DNA of 32,002 bases from Candidatus Nomurabacteria bacterium (GTDB lineage: Bacteria; Patescibacteriota; Minisyncoccia; Phycocordibacterales; UBA9973). Shown here one piece after another: positions 22,227 through 30,261 of this stretch (positions are counted from its first letter, which is position 1; each line of letters starts with the position of its first letter). A program made the position numbers and the translations under genes. Location of the stretch: assembly GCA_026395955.1 (NCBI GenBank), contig JAPLXR010000003.1:1-32002 (forward strand). The letters run 5' to 3'. The notes under the pieces are model-generated. The model worked only from the letters and a program-made list of their open reading frames with translations, did no database searches and had not been told where the DNA came from.

Positions 22227-22436
22227 ACAATTAAATAAATGTTCAACCCTTTTAAATCTACAGCAAAATGATTAAAAGAAATCAGTTTCCGCCAGGTGTA
22301 AGCTTCACCTCAAATGTTTTGAATTTATTATAAAAAAGCTGCCGGTCCGGTTATTGGCTCCTAAAGTGGAGGCCACAAAACCAGAGGTTTAACCATTATC
22401 CCCCCGCTCGATCATACTGAGCGGGGATTTTTTTTT
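22227..22436 (+). ncRNA. Candidate structured RNA of about 210 nt between holB and frr
   Basis: The stretch runs from a consensus promoter to a strong intrinsic terminator with no credible protein gene. It contains a stem AGGTG/CACCT (22295-22312 region), a longer nested hairpin GGTTATTGGCTCC with GGAGGCCACAAAACC (about 22352-22385), and the terminator stem. Two very short overlapping ORFs (MFNPFKSTAK and MIKRNQFPPG...) are present and could be leader peptides or chance. I do not recognise it as tmRNA, 6S, SRP RNA, RNase P RNA or a common riboswitch. It could be an independent small RNA or an attenuator, but frr has its own -10 box after the terminator, which favours an independent RNA. Confidence 0.6.
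22402..22436 (+). terminator. Intrinsic terminator of the candidate RNA
   Basis: Stem CCCCGCTC (22402-22409) with GAGCGGGG (22419-22426), 9-nt loop GATCATACT, followed by A and a run of nine T. Confidence 0.93.
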
Positions 22437-22460
22437 GCATTTTTTTTATTTTTTAATTAA

Positions 22461-22469
22461 TGCTATAAT
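22461..22469 (+). promoter_or_regulatory. Extended -10 box for leaderless frr
   Basis: TGC TATAAT is followed by ACCGGT and the frr ATG at 22476. This perfect extended -10, six nt from the start codon, lies downstream of the terminator. Confidence 0.7.
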
Positions 22470-22475
22470 ACCGGT

Positions 22476-23027
22476 ATGCAATACAATTTTTCAAATTTTA
22501 AGAATGACTTGAAAAAAGTCGAAGAATTCCTTTCAAAAGAATATACTCAATTAAATACAGGGCGGGCATCACCCTTGGTCCTCGACGGTATCAATGTCGA
22601 AGTTTATGGTGCATTTCAACCTATAAAAAATGTAGCTTCAGTAAATATCGAAGATGCAAAAACTCTACGTGTAGCTCCTTGGGACAAAACACAAATAAAA
22701 TCAATTGAAAAAGCTATCATGGCTGCAAATATCGGTCTCTCTGTTGCGACAGATGAATCAGGTATCAGAGTTATTTTCCCTCAATTAACCCAAGAGACTC
22801 GTCAAAATTTAGTAAAAGTTCTAAAAGAAAGGTTAGAAAACTCTCGCATTACTGTTCGTAAGGAACGTGAAAGAGTTTGGGATGAAGTTCAATCTTTAGA
22901 AAAAGAAGGAAAATTAACAGAAGACGAAAGATTTCGTGCAAAAGATGATTTACAAAAAGTCATCGATGAAACAAACAATAATCTAGAAGCAATTTTTGAA
23001 AAGAAGGAAAAGGAAGTTTTAGGCTAA
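22476..23027 (+). CDS. frr: Ribosome recycling factor
   Basis: A 183-residue protein of standard length that splits the post-termination ribosome together with EF-G. ELNTGRASPLVLDGINVEVYG-type sequence is present near residues 25-45 (here starting QLNTGRASPLVLDG). The helical-bundle domain near the C-terminus contains VKVLKERLENSRITVRKERERVWDE. The start matches the family and a leaderless promoter. The stop is 6 nt before rseP, so they probably form an operon. It lies apart from pyrH/tsf/rpsB, its usual neighbours elsewhere. Confidence 0.97.
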   Translation: MQYNFSNFKNDLKKVEEFLSKEYTQLNTGRASPLVLDGINVEVYGAFQPIKNVASVNIEDAKTLRVAPWDKTQIKSIEKAIMAANIGLSVATDESGIRVIFPQLTQETRQNLVKVLKERLENSRITVRKERERVWDEVQSLEKEGKLTEDERFRAKDDLQKVIDETNNNLEAIFEKKEKEVLG

Positions 23028-23033
23028 AAATAA

Positions 23034-24137
23034 ATGAATATAATAATCTTTATAGTAATGTTACTCGTTTTGGTTCTCGTCCATGAATGGGGACATTTTT
23101 TCTCTGCAAAAAAATTTGGAATTCGTGTAGATGAATTTGGTTTTGGTTTTCCACCAAAAATAGCGAGTTTTAAAAAAGGGGAAACAGAATATAGTCTGAA
23201 TGCTATACCTATCGGTGGCTTCGTAAAAATCTATGGTGAGAATCCGGATGAAGAAAATACAAATGGTGTAGATGCTAGTAGAAGTATTGTAAACAAACCA
23301 CGTTGGCAACAAGCAATAGTTCTCTTTGCTGGTATTTTCATGAACCTTGTTTTAGCATGGTTTTTATTCTCTGTTGGTTTTATGTCAGGACTTCCGACTT
23401 CTACATCAGGAATTCCAGCAGGACAACAACTCACAGATGTACATTTGATGGTAGTAGATGTAATGCCTAAATCTCCAGCACAAATTGCAGGACTCAAAGC
23501 AGGAGATAAAATAGTTTCTTTAGCTAGTGGTACAGATGAACTTTCAAATGTCTCACCAGATAGTATTAAAACTTTTATACAAAATCATGGAACAAATGAA
23601 CTAGAAGTAGATTATCTTCGTGGAAAAAATAATACTTTTAGTTCTGTAAAAATAATTCCTACTATTAGTGCAGGGAATACAAATCCAAGTATCGGTATTG
23701 CTATGGATACTATCGGTATTTTGAAATTACCATTTTTCTCTGCTATTTGGAACGGATTAAAGTTTGATTGTGCAGTAACGAAAGACACTATAGTAGGGTT
23801 ACTCAGTCTTATAAAAAATAGTATCGTTGGTAAAGCGAATTTTTCTGATGTCACTGGTCCTGTCGGGCTCGTTGGTGCAGTAGGGAATGCTTATACTGGT
23901 TTTGGTTTCGCATACCTTATATCTTTTGCTGCGATGATTTCTGTAAACCTTGCTGTTATTAATCTCTTTCCATTTCCAGCTCTCGATGGCGGACGACTAC
24001 TTTTCCTTCTAATAGAAAAAATAAAAGGCTCACGTATCAATCCAAAATATGCAAACTATGCAAATATCACAGGCTTCTGCCTCCTCATGCTTCTCATGCT
24101 CGTAGTTACATATCATGATATTGTAAAGCTTTTCTAA
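23034..24137 (+). CDS. rseP: Site-2 intramembrane zinc protease RseP
   Basis: A 367-residue polytopic protease. The zinc-binding HEWGH is at residues 17-21 within the first membrane helix. A PDZ domain spans about 125-205 with AQIAGLKAGDKIVSLAS. The second metal-ligand motif LFPFPALDGGRLLF is near 315-328, followed by a last helix LLMLLMLVVTYHDI. In E. coli RseP cleaves the anti-sigma factor RseA and clears signal peptides. No RseA-type protein is visible here. It directly follows frr. The PrsW-like protein at 4079 is a second intramembrane protease in the window. Confidence 0.94.
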   Translation: MNIIIFIVMLLVLVLVHEWGHFFSAKKFGIRVDEFGFGFPPKIASFKKGETEYSLNAIPIGGFVKIYGENPDEENTNGVDASRSIVNKPRWQQAIVLFAGIFMNLVLAWFLFSVGFMSGLPTSTSGIPAGQQLTDVHLMVVDVMPKSPAQIAGLKAGDKIVSLASGTDELSNVSPDSIKTFIQNHGTNELEVDYLRGKNNTFSSVKIIPTISAGNTNPSIGIAMDTIGILKLPFFSAIWNGLKFDCAVTKDTIVGLLSLIKNSIVGKANFSDVTGPVGLVGAVGNAYTGFGFAYLISFAAMISVNLAVINLFPFPALDGGRLLFLLIEKIKGSRINPKYANYANITGFCLLMLLMLVVTYHDIVKLF

Positions 24138-24161
24138 TTTTCTACCCTTATTTTATAAGGT

Positions 24162-24204
24162 TATATACCTATTGACAAATAGGTATATAGTATGCTATAC
24201 TATA
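24162..24204 (+). promoter_or_regulatory. Promoter of the 24318 gene with overlapping palindromic operators
   Basis: TTGACA (24172-24177), an 18-nt spacer, TATACT (24196-24201, TGC before it). A 12-bp perfect inverted repeat, TATATACCTATT-GACA-AATAGGTATATA (24162-24189), covers the -35. A second, TATAGTAT-GCT-ATACTATA (24186-24204), covers the -10. Palindromes on both boxes are what a dimeric repressor site would look like. The leader that follows is about 110 nt and contains a GTTA...TCTC / GAGA-TAAC hairpin. Confidence 0.65.
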
Positions 24205-24317
24205 AGAGTATAAGGTTCTTTTATATATTGATTTTTTAGTTGTATTTATTGGGTTATTTTTGTCTCTTTTGGGAGCCAGAGATAACTTAATAAATTCACA
24301 ATTAATTATCTAAAAAT

Positions 24318-24803
24318 ATGGAAAAAATCGAAGAATTATTTAAATCAGAATACATAGATATTCCTGAAATAAATGCTGCAAAAAGTATCAATAAAGCAGA
24401 AGTAAAATTTGCAAACATAAAAATGTTTCTTAAAAAAAGAGAAAAGATTTCCTTTGATCCCAACAAAAAGAAACGTATCGTATTTTGTAAAATAAATGGA
24501 CAAATAAATTTCGAAGAAGCGATCGAATACATTACTTCACGCAAAGGTATTTTTCCTAATGTAGAAGGATTATTTGCTGCTCTTTCTATAATTGATAATA
24601 AAGTTCCATTAAATAAGAATGTTCCTATTTTTGGTTTTGATATTGATGCAAAGCTTTGGGAACCTGACCCTGACAGAAAAGCATTATTTGTTCCGATTAT
24701 AGTTATTAAGAAAGATTGCCTATATTTTGGACTTAGCTCTTTTGGTAGTAGACCAAATATGCCTTGTACAGAAAATATGTATCTTATTTACTTTATAGAG
24801 TAA
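24318..24803 (+). CDS. Unknown soluble protein, 161 residues, with a probably regulated promoter
   Basis: No family is recognised. The N-terminal half is charged and helical (MEKIEELFKSEYIDI, FLKKREKISFDPNKKKR). The C-terminal half is strand-rich and aromatic (VPIFGFDIDAKLWEPD, FVPIIVIKKDCLYFGLS) and ends MYLIYFIE. No membrane helix or signal peptide. It is a single-gene unit: an operator-like promoter and a leader of about 110 nt lie before it, and a terminator follows. The long leader contrasts with the leaderless genes nearby and suggests post-transcriptional or repressor control. Confidence 0.65.
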   Translation: MEKIEELFKSEYIDIPEINAAKSINKAEVKFANIKMFLKKREKISFDPNKKKRIVFCKINGQINFEEAIEYITSRKGIFPNVEGLFAALSIIDNKVPLNKNVPIFGFDIDAKLWEPDPDRKALFVPIIVIKKDCLYFGLSSFGSRPNMPCTENMYLIYFIE

Positions 24804-24821
24804 GTTACTAATATAATCAGT

Positions 24822-24853
24822 AAACCGCCTTTTAATTAAAAGGCGGTTTTTTT
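24822..24853 (+). terminator. Terminator of the 24318 gene
   Basis: A 12-bp perfect stem AAACCGCCTTTT, loop AATT, complement, then a T-run. It lies about 20 nt after the stop. Confidence 0.92.
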
Positions 24854-24855
24854 CT

Positions 24856-24884
24856 TTGCATTTAAAAAGTTTATGTGTTATTAT
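24856..24884 (+). promoter_or_regulatory. Possible typA promoter and short attenuator-like hairpin
   Basis: TTGCAT (24856-24861), a 17-nt spacer, TATTAT (24879-24884). Just downstream AGCC-TGTC-GGCT is followed by seven T, a weak terminator-like hairpin in the typA leader. It may attenuate typA or be chance; the stem is only 4-5 bp. Confidence 0.4.
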
Positions 24885-24938
24885 TATTGCATTAGCCTGT
24901 CGGCTTTTTTTATTTATTTAACTAACTTTTAATACAAA

Positions 24939-26744
24939 ATGGAAATACGAAACATAGCAATCATCGCACACGTCGACCACGGAAAGACAACTCTGACTGA
25001 TGGTTTGATGAAGCAAAACGGAGGCCTTCAAGCAGAAGGTGTTTCAATGGACTCAAACGACATTGAAAAAGAAAGAGGTATTACTATTTACTCAAAAAAT
25101 ACTTCTATCTACTACAAAAATACAAAGATCAACATCGTAGACACACCAGGTCACGCTGACTTCGGTTCTGAAGTTGAACGTGTTTTGCGTGCTATCGACT
25201 CTGTTTTACTCCTCGTGGATGCTGTCGAAGGACCAATGCCACAAACTCGTTTCGTTTTGAAAAAATCTCTCGAACTTGGTTTGAAACCGATAGTAGTAAT
25301 AAATAAAATAGATAAGCCAGCAGCCGACGCTCACCGTGTACATGAAGAAGTTTTAGAACTTTTCTTCGAATTAGGTGCTACAGACGAACAAGCAGATTTT
25401 AAAACTGTTTATGCAGTTGGACGTGAAGGTTGGGCAACTCTCGACCTCGCTTCTCGTGCAGCTGATTTTTCACCACTTCTAGATTTAATTTTAGAAACAG
25501 TTCCACAAGCTTCAGGTCATGATGATAAACCAGCTCTCTCTCAAGTATTCAACCTCGGTTATGATAACTTCCTAGGCCGTATGGCTATCTCTCGTGTTTA
25601 TGGAGGAAAAATAATTTCAGGAAGTACAGTCACTGTAAAAGGTGTTCACGGTACTCGTACAGGAAAAATAACAAAATTATTTTCTTTTGAAGGTATAGCG
25701 AGAAAAGAAATACAAGAAGCAAATTCTGGAGACATTGTAATGCTCTCAGGTATTCCAGACATTTATATCGGAGAAACAATTTGTCTCGATGCAGATACAC
25801 CAGAGCTCCCATCTATCGCTATTGATGAGCCGACAATCTCACTTAACTTTTTAGTTAACGATTCTCCATTCGCAGGTAAAGAAGGAAAATTTGTTACATC
25901 TCGTCAAATAAAAGAACGTCTCGAAAAAGAACTCGAAATCAACGTTGGACTCAAAGTTGATTTTTCTCCTGACCAAGGAGTAAATACTGGCCCATCATTC
26001 TTTAAAGTTTACGGACGTGGAGAACTACACGTAGCTGTGCTTCTAGAAAATATGCGCCGTGAAGGTTTTGAAATGCAAGTTTCTCAGCCAGAAGTAATTA
26101 TCAAAGAAGAAAATGGCCAAAAGACAGAACCATATGAAGAATTAGTTATAGATGTACCAGAAGAATTTTCTGGAAGTGTTATCGAAAAAATCGGTAAGCG
26201 TCGTGGTGTTATGAAAGACATGACATCAAAAGGAAGAATACAAAGAATCACTTTTGAAATACCAACTCGTGGATTGCTCGGCTATCGTGGAGAATTTATT
26301 ATCGATACAAAAGGTGAGGGAATCATGTCTTCACTAGTTATCGGTTTCAAACCATACGCCGGAGAAGTAAAGAAAAGAGAATACGGATCAATGACTTCTA
26401 TGGCGCCTGGAAAGGCTGTTGCTTTCTCACTTGCAAATTTACAAGAACGTGGTATTATGTATATAGATCACGGTACAGAGGTATATGAAGGTATGGTTGT
26501 CGGTAATGTTCTCAAAGGTGAAGACATGGCTGTAAACCCTACAAAAGGAAAACAACTTACAAACATGCGTGCATCAGGAACTGATGAAGCAATAGTTGTT
26601 CGTCCTCCATTTACCCTTAGTATTGAACGTGGTTTGGAAATAATGAGTGATGATGAATATCTAGAAATTACTCCAAAAAGTGTCCGTTTACGTAAAAAAT
26701 GGCTTACTGAATTAGATAGAATCAAGGCAGGTAGAAAAGGATAA
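24939..26744 (+). CDS. typA: Ribosome-associated GTPase TypA/BipA
   Basis: A 601-residue translational GTPase. [17 protein letters not shown] near residues 8-24 is the P-loop, [13 protein letters not shown] the switch region, [16 protein letters not shown] near 68-83 and NKIDKP near 128-133. The BipA C-terminal domain follows with [19 protein letters not shown] near 444-462. BipA binds 70S ribosomes and assists 50S assembly, especially under cold or stress. Codon use is somewhat richer in CTC and CGT than in the neighbouring unknown genes, consistent with high expression. The start is fixed by the family N-terminus [15 protein letters not shown]. The upstream region is A/T-rich without Shine-Dalgarno. 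Confidence 0.97.
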   Translation: MEIRNIAIIAHVDHGKTTLTDGLMKQNGGLQAEGVSMDSNDIEKERGITIYSKNTSIYYKNTKINIVDTPGHADFGSEVERVLRAIDSVLLLVDAVEGPMPQTRFVLKKSLELGLKPIVVINKIDKPAADAHRVHEEVLELFFELGATDEQADFKTVYAVGREGWATLDLASRAADFSPLLDLILETVPQASGHDDKPALSQVFNLGYDNFLGRMAISRVYGGKIISGSTVTVKGVHGTRTGKITKLFSFEGIARKEIQEANSGDIVMLSGIPDIYIGETICLDADTPELPSIAIDEPTISLNFLVNDSPFAGKEGKFVTSRQIKERLEKELEINVGLKVDFSPDQGVNTGPSFFKVYGRGELHVAVLLENMRREGFEMQVSQPEVIIKEENGQKTEPYEELVIDVPEEFSGSVIEKIGKRRGVMKDMTSKGRIQRITFEIPTRGLLGYRGEFIIDTKGEGIMSSLVIGFKPYAGEVKKREYGSMTSMAPGKAVAFSLANLQERGIMYIDHGTEVYEGMVVGNVLKGEDMAVNPTKGKQLTNMRASGTDEAIVVRPPFTLSIERGLEIMSDDEYLEITPKSVRLRKKWLTELDRIKAGRKG

Positions 26745-26762
26745 ATAGCAATTCAATATACG

Positions 26763-26791
26763 TTTGACTTAAAGTCAAAGGCATGTATAAT
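26763..26791 (+). promoter_or_regulatory. Promoter with palindromic -35 before the sigma4/HARE regulator
   Basis: TTGACT (26764-26769), a 16-nt spacer, TATAAT (26786-26791). The -35 lies in a 17-bp palindrome TTTGACTT-A-AAGTCAAA (26763-26779), a candidate operator, perhaps for autoregulation. Downstream in the leader a 15-nt unit, TATATAAACAATTTT, occurs twice 26 nt apart (26795 and 26821). Confidence 0.6.
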
Positions 26792-26864
26792 GAGTATATA
26801 AACAATTTTATTATTAATAATATATAAACAATTTTTTCAAAAAAATTTTAAAAATTAAAAAAAT

Positions 26865-27893
26865 ATGTCAACAATATCATTTAAACCAAAACAAGTTACA
26901 AAGAAAATCACTTCACATCTTCAAGACAGAGCAAGCGACGTCATCATGAATCGTTTTGGTTTGACTACTGATGCAGAAAAGAAAACTTTGGAAGAAATTG
27001 GAAAAACATATGGCATAACTCGTGAAAGAGTTCGTCAAATAGAAGATGCAGCTTTGAATTCTATAAAGAAAGGAGAAGGTTTCAAATCAGAGCAAGCTGT
27101 TTTTGAAGAATTAAAACAAATTATGAGTTCTTTTGGTTCTATTGTTGCTGAACATGACTTACTTCCTAGTATTTCAAAAGATAAATCAATTCAAAATCAT
27201 ATACATTTCTATTTAGTTCTCGGTGATGCTTTCAAGAAACATCGTGAAGATGATCATTTCCATGTTCGTTGGTCAATTGATGATGAAATAGTTGATAAAG
27301 TTCATGATTCTTTGAAAAAACTTTATTCTACTCTAAATGATCAAGACCTTATTCCTGAAACAGAAATGATTAAAAAATTCTTAGACGGATTAAAAGACGT
27401 TTCAGAAAAATATCGTAACGAAGAAGTTGCTCGTCGTTGGCTTTCAATGTCAAAGAAGATTTCAAAAAATCCATTAGGAGAATGGGGTAAATCAACTTCA
27501 CCAAATGTACGTACACGCGGAGTTAAAGATTATGCTTTTTTGGTTATGAGGAAAAATGGTGAACCTATGCACTTCAAAGAAGTTGCAGATGCTATCACAT
27601 CTACTTTTGGAAAGAAAACTCATTATGCTACTTGTCACAATGAATTAATCAAAGATAATCGTTTTGTGCTTGTTGGACGTGGAATGTACGCATTAGCAGA
27701 ATGGGGATACAAGACAGGCATCGCACGTGATGTTATAAAAGAAATCTTGAAAAAAGACGGACCTCTATCAAAAGAAGACGTAGTAGAAAAAGTGATGAAA
27801 GAAAGATATTTCAAGAAAAATACAATCTTAGTTAACTTACAAAACCCTAAATTCTTTAAAAAGAATAAAAACGGATTATATACTATAGCTTAA
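26865..27893 (+). CDS. Sigma-region-4-like HTH plus HARE-HTH transcription regulator
   Basis: A 342-residue protein with no membrane segment. Near residues 40-62 TLEEIGKTYGITRERVRQIE is a clear sigma-70 region 4.2 helix-turn-helix, which in sigma factors reads the -35. A long helical middle follows (about 80-190). Near 218-282 KDYAFLVMRKNGEPMHFKEVADAI...FVLVGRGMYALAEWG matches the HARE-HTH fold of the RNA polymerase delta subunit. A last winged-helix-like unit lies near 285-342. Region 2, needed for -10 melting, is absent, so it is unlikely to be a stand-alone sigma factor and may instead be a promoter-binding RNAP accessory protein. Its own promoter has a palindromic -35. Confidence 0.78.
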   Translation: MSTISFKPKQVTKKITSHLQDRASDVIMNRFGLTTDAEKKTLEEIGKTYGITRERVRQIEDAALNSIKKGEGFKSEQAVFEELKQIMSSFGSIVAEHDLLPSISKDKSIQNHIHFYLVLGDAFKKHREDDHFHVRWSIDDEIVDKVHDSLKKLYSTLNDQDLIPETEMIKKFLDGLKDVSEKYRNEEVARRWLSMSKKISKNPLGEWGKSTSPNVRTRGVKDYAFLVMRKNGEPMHFKEVADAITSTFGKKTHYATCHNELIKDNRFVLVGRGMYALAEWGYKTGIARDVIKEILKKDGPLSKEDVVEKVMKERYFKKNTILVNLQNPKFFKKNKNGLYTIA

Positions 27894-27896
27894 ATT

Positions 27897-27998
27897 ATGA
27901 AAAATAATTATAACAAGGGTATTATACATATTCTATTTATAATCATCGGTGTACTCATTATTTTAGTCTTATTTGGATTTTTTACTAAATCACACTAA
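27897..27998 (+). CDS. 33-residue single-pass membrane peptide
   Basis: It begins MKNNYNKGIIH, has a hydrophobic helix of about 18-20 residues (ILFIIIGVLIILVLFGFF), and ends TKSH. The ATG is 3 nt after the stop of the sigma4/HARE gene, so translation may be coupled. A terminator follows 14 nt after its stop. No family is known. Size, spacing and clean topology argue that it is real, but there is no homology evidence. Confidence 0.5.
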   Translation: MKNNYNKGIIHILFIIIGVLIILVLFGFFTKSH

Positions 27999-28012
27999 AA
28001 CAATATACACAT

Positions 28013-28047
28013 AAAAAAACCTAAAACCTTTTGTTTTGGGTTTTTTT
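28013..28047 (+). terminator. Intrinsic terminator after the membrane peptide gene
   Basis: A 15-bp stem (AAAAAAACCTAAAAC with GTTTTGGGTTTTTTT, one T-G wobble), 5-nt loop, T-run at the end. It closes the 26865-27998 unit. Confidence 0.85.
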
Positions 28048-28065
28048 ATATTACAATTAGAGATA

Positions 28066-29349
28066 ATGATTACAGATTTATTAAGTGGTTTATTTTTGAA
28101 ACTTTTCATTTTCTTGTGGCCTATTGCAGTTACATTTTTTTTAGGTCACATTGCTTGGACACTTTGGAAACATTATATAAAAACAGAATGGATTTCAGGC
28201 ATTAAATGGATAGTCCTCGAAGTTAAACCACCTCGAGACGTTTTGCGTTCTCCAAAAGCAATGGAGCTATTTTTTACTAATGCTTTGTATCAAATTGCTG
28301 GCAAAGACAAAAAATCAAAATATTGGAAAGGAGCAGTGCGACTTTGGTTCTCTTTGGAAATTATTTCTATTGATGGGCAAGTCCATTTTTATATTCGTAT
28401 TCCGTCTAGATTAAAAGGCCTTGTAGAGACTCAGATGTATGCTCAATATCCTCAAGCTCAAATTGTCGAAGTAGATGATTATACTTTAGCTGTACCTTAC
28501 GTTGGTGGCGATAGTGGCTTTGATTTTTGGGGTTGTGAATGGAAGTTAACAAAGTCCGATGTTTATCCCATAAAAACATATGTAGATTTTGGGCTCGACA
28601 AAGACCCGAAAGAAGAATTTAAAGTTGATCCTATGTCACCACTCATAGAACTTTTTGGTTCAATACAAAAAGGTGAACAAATGTGGTTACAAATAGTTAT
28701 CCGTGCAAATGATAAAAAATATCATACTGCAGGTACATATTTTGATGAACATGATCTTCTCAAAGAGGCTCAAAATGAAATTACTAAAATCACAAAAGAT
28801 TTCACTGGTGTAGATGCTAATAATAAATCAAAAGATATGAAAACTGCTCCATGGCAGAAAGATGTTGTCCCTGCAATTACTTCAAAAGTTACTAAATTAA
28901 CATTTGAGACAGGTATTCGTTTGGCTTATGTTGCAAAAAAAGAAGATAGTAACGGAAACAATAAAAAAAATTTACGTTTAATCTTTCGTCAATATGATAC
29001 TCCTCATTTAAATAGTTTTGCTCGTACAAATGGTTCTGGTTTAGCTACTTTCTTCCAAATATTCCAAGGCAATAGATTTTTTATTAGTAAAAAAACTAGA
29101 CACACTTTCACTAATGCATTTTTCAATGCATATAGAGAAAGAGCTTTCTTCTATATGCCACTTCGTCAAAAGAAATTACCATTTCCTTTTTCTTTGTTTA
29201 CATTTAAATATAATCAACCAAATACTTTTGTTTTAAATACTGAAGAATTAGCTACATTGTGGCACTTCCCAGGACAAATACTCAAAGTTCCAGGCCTCGA
29301 ACGTGTCGAATCAAAACAAGCTTCTCCACCTCCAAATCTACCTATATAA
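28066..29349 (+). CDS. CPR-type membrane-anchored conserved protein (DUF8128-like), no ATPase domain
   Basis: A 427-residue protein. One or two N-terminal membrane helices (about residues 6-33, LKLFIFLWPIAVTFFLGHIAWTL) precede VLEVKPPRDVLRSPKAMELFF, WFSLEIISIDGQVHFYIRIP and AQYPQAQIVEVDDYT. From memory this pattern precedes HerA/VirB4-like conjugation ATPases in CPR genomes (the DUF8128 region). Here the protein ends at about 427 residues with a Pro-rich tail, and no Walker motif is seen, so it is a stand-alone version. Role unknown; an envelope-associated complex is possible. The start at 28066 is preferred to 28036 because the latter lies inside the terminator. It is followed 3 nt later by mltG. 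Confidence 0.7.
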   Translation: MITDLLSGLFLKLFIFLWPIAVTFFLGHIAWTLWKHYIKTEWISGIKWIVLEVKPPRDVLRSPKAMELFFTNALYQIAGKDKKSKYWKGAVRLWFSLEIISIDGQVHFYIRIPSRLKGLVETQMYAQYPQAQIVEVDDYTLAVPYVGGDSGFDFWGCEWKLTKSDVYPIKTYVDFGLDKDPKEEFKVDPMSPLIELFGSIQKGEQMWLQIVIRANDKKYHTAGTYFDEHDLLKEAQNEITKITKDFTGVDANNKSKDMKTAPWQKDVVPAITSKVTKLTFETGIRLAYVAKKEDSNGNNKKNLRLIFRQYDTPHLNSFARTNGSGLATFFQIFQGNRFFISKKTRHTFTNAFFNAYRERAFFYMPLRQKKLPFPFSLFTFKYNQPNTFVLNTEELATLWHFPGQILKVPGLERVESKQASPPPNLPI

Positions 29350-29352
29350 TTT

Positions 29353-30261
29353 ATGGAACCTTTAATATTAGAAGAAAAACAAAAAATACAGTATTTTTAT
29401 TATTACGTTTTTGGAATTGTGTCTTTAATAGTAATAAGTATTTATTTTTTGTTTAGTGCACCAAATAATTTTCCTGTTGGACAAGTAGTTACAATACCTG
29501 CTGGTGCCTCACTTCGTTCTATATCTTTTGAATTAAAGAATATGAATATTATTCGTTCACGAACAGTATTTGAATCTTTGGCAATACTTGATGGGGGTGA
29601 GAAAAGTATAAATGTTGGGGATTATGTTTTTAATCAAAAAACAAATGTATTTGAAGTGGCTCGTCGAATAGTAAATGCTGACAGGGGAATAGATGAAGTT
29701 AAAATAACTATTCCAGAAGGTTTTACTACAGCAGATATTATAAATATAATATCACCAAAATTAAATAATTTTAAGAAAGATGTTTTTATTTCTTTGATTA
29801 AAGATAAAGAAGGATACCTCTTTCCTGATACATATTTTTTCTTTCCAAGCGCCACAGCTGAAGATATTTATAAAATGATGAATGACAATTTTTCTAAGAA
29901 GATAAAACCAATACTTTCAGATATAAATGCTTCTGGAAAAACTTTGAATCAAATTATAACTATGGCATCTATTATAGAAGGTGAAGCAAAAGGAGATAAT
30001 GATCGTAGTGTTATTGCTGGAATTTTATGGAATAGAATAAACAAAGGAATACCTCTACAAGTAGATGCAGATATGTGGACTTATAAAAATAAAGGCTTAC
30101 CCGCAAACCCTATTTCAAATCCTGGAATAGAAACTATTAAATCTGCGATTCATCCAACTCCATCTGTATATCTTTTTTACCTTCATGATAAACAAGGTAA
30201 TATTCACTATGCAAAAACTTTTACTGAACATAAGGCTAATATAGCGAAATATTTAAAATAA
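29353..30261 (+). CDS. mltG: Endolytic murein transglycosylase MltG
   Basis: A 302-residue membrane-anchored enzyme that cleaves nascent glycan strands and helps set their length. A membrane helix is near residues 17-35. A LysM-like part follows (VTIPAGASLRSIS), then the YceG catalytic domain with EGYLFPDTYFF near 153-163 and MASIIEGEA near 204-212, where Glu209 is the expected catalytic acid. LQVDADMWTYKN near 235-246 and PSVYLFYLHDKQGNIHYAKTFTEH near the end are also diagnostic. The stop codon overlaps the start of the next gene by one base (TAATG), giving translational coupling. Confidence 0.95.
   Translation: MEPLILEEKQKIQYFYYYVFGIVSLIVISIYFLFSAPNNFPVGQVVTIPAGASLRSISFELKNMNIIRSRTVFESLAILDGGEKSINVGDYVFNQKTNVFEVARRIVNADRGIDEVKITIPEGFTTADIINIISPKLNNFKKDVFISLIKDKEGYLFPDTYFFFPSATAEDIYKMMNDNFSKKIKPILSDINASGKTLNQIITMASIIEGEAKGDNDRSVIAGILWNRINKGIPLQVDADMWTYKNKGLPANPISNPGIETIKSAIHPTPSVYLFYLHDKQGNIHYAKTFTEHKANIAKYLK

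Noticed and set aside
22238-22333. Two overlapping mini-ORFs in the RNA before frr
   Set aside because: They are 10 and 21 codons long without motif or start signals; kept only as a possibility within the ncRNA entry.
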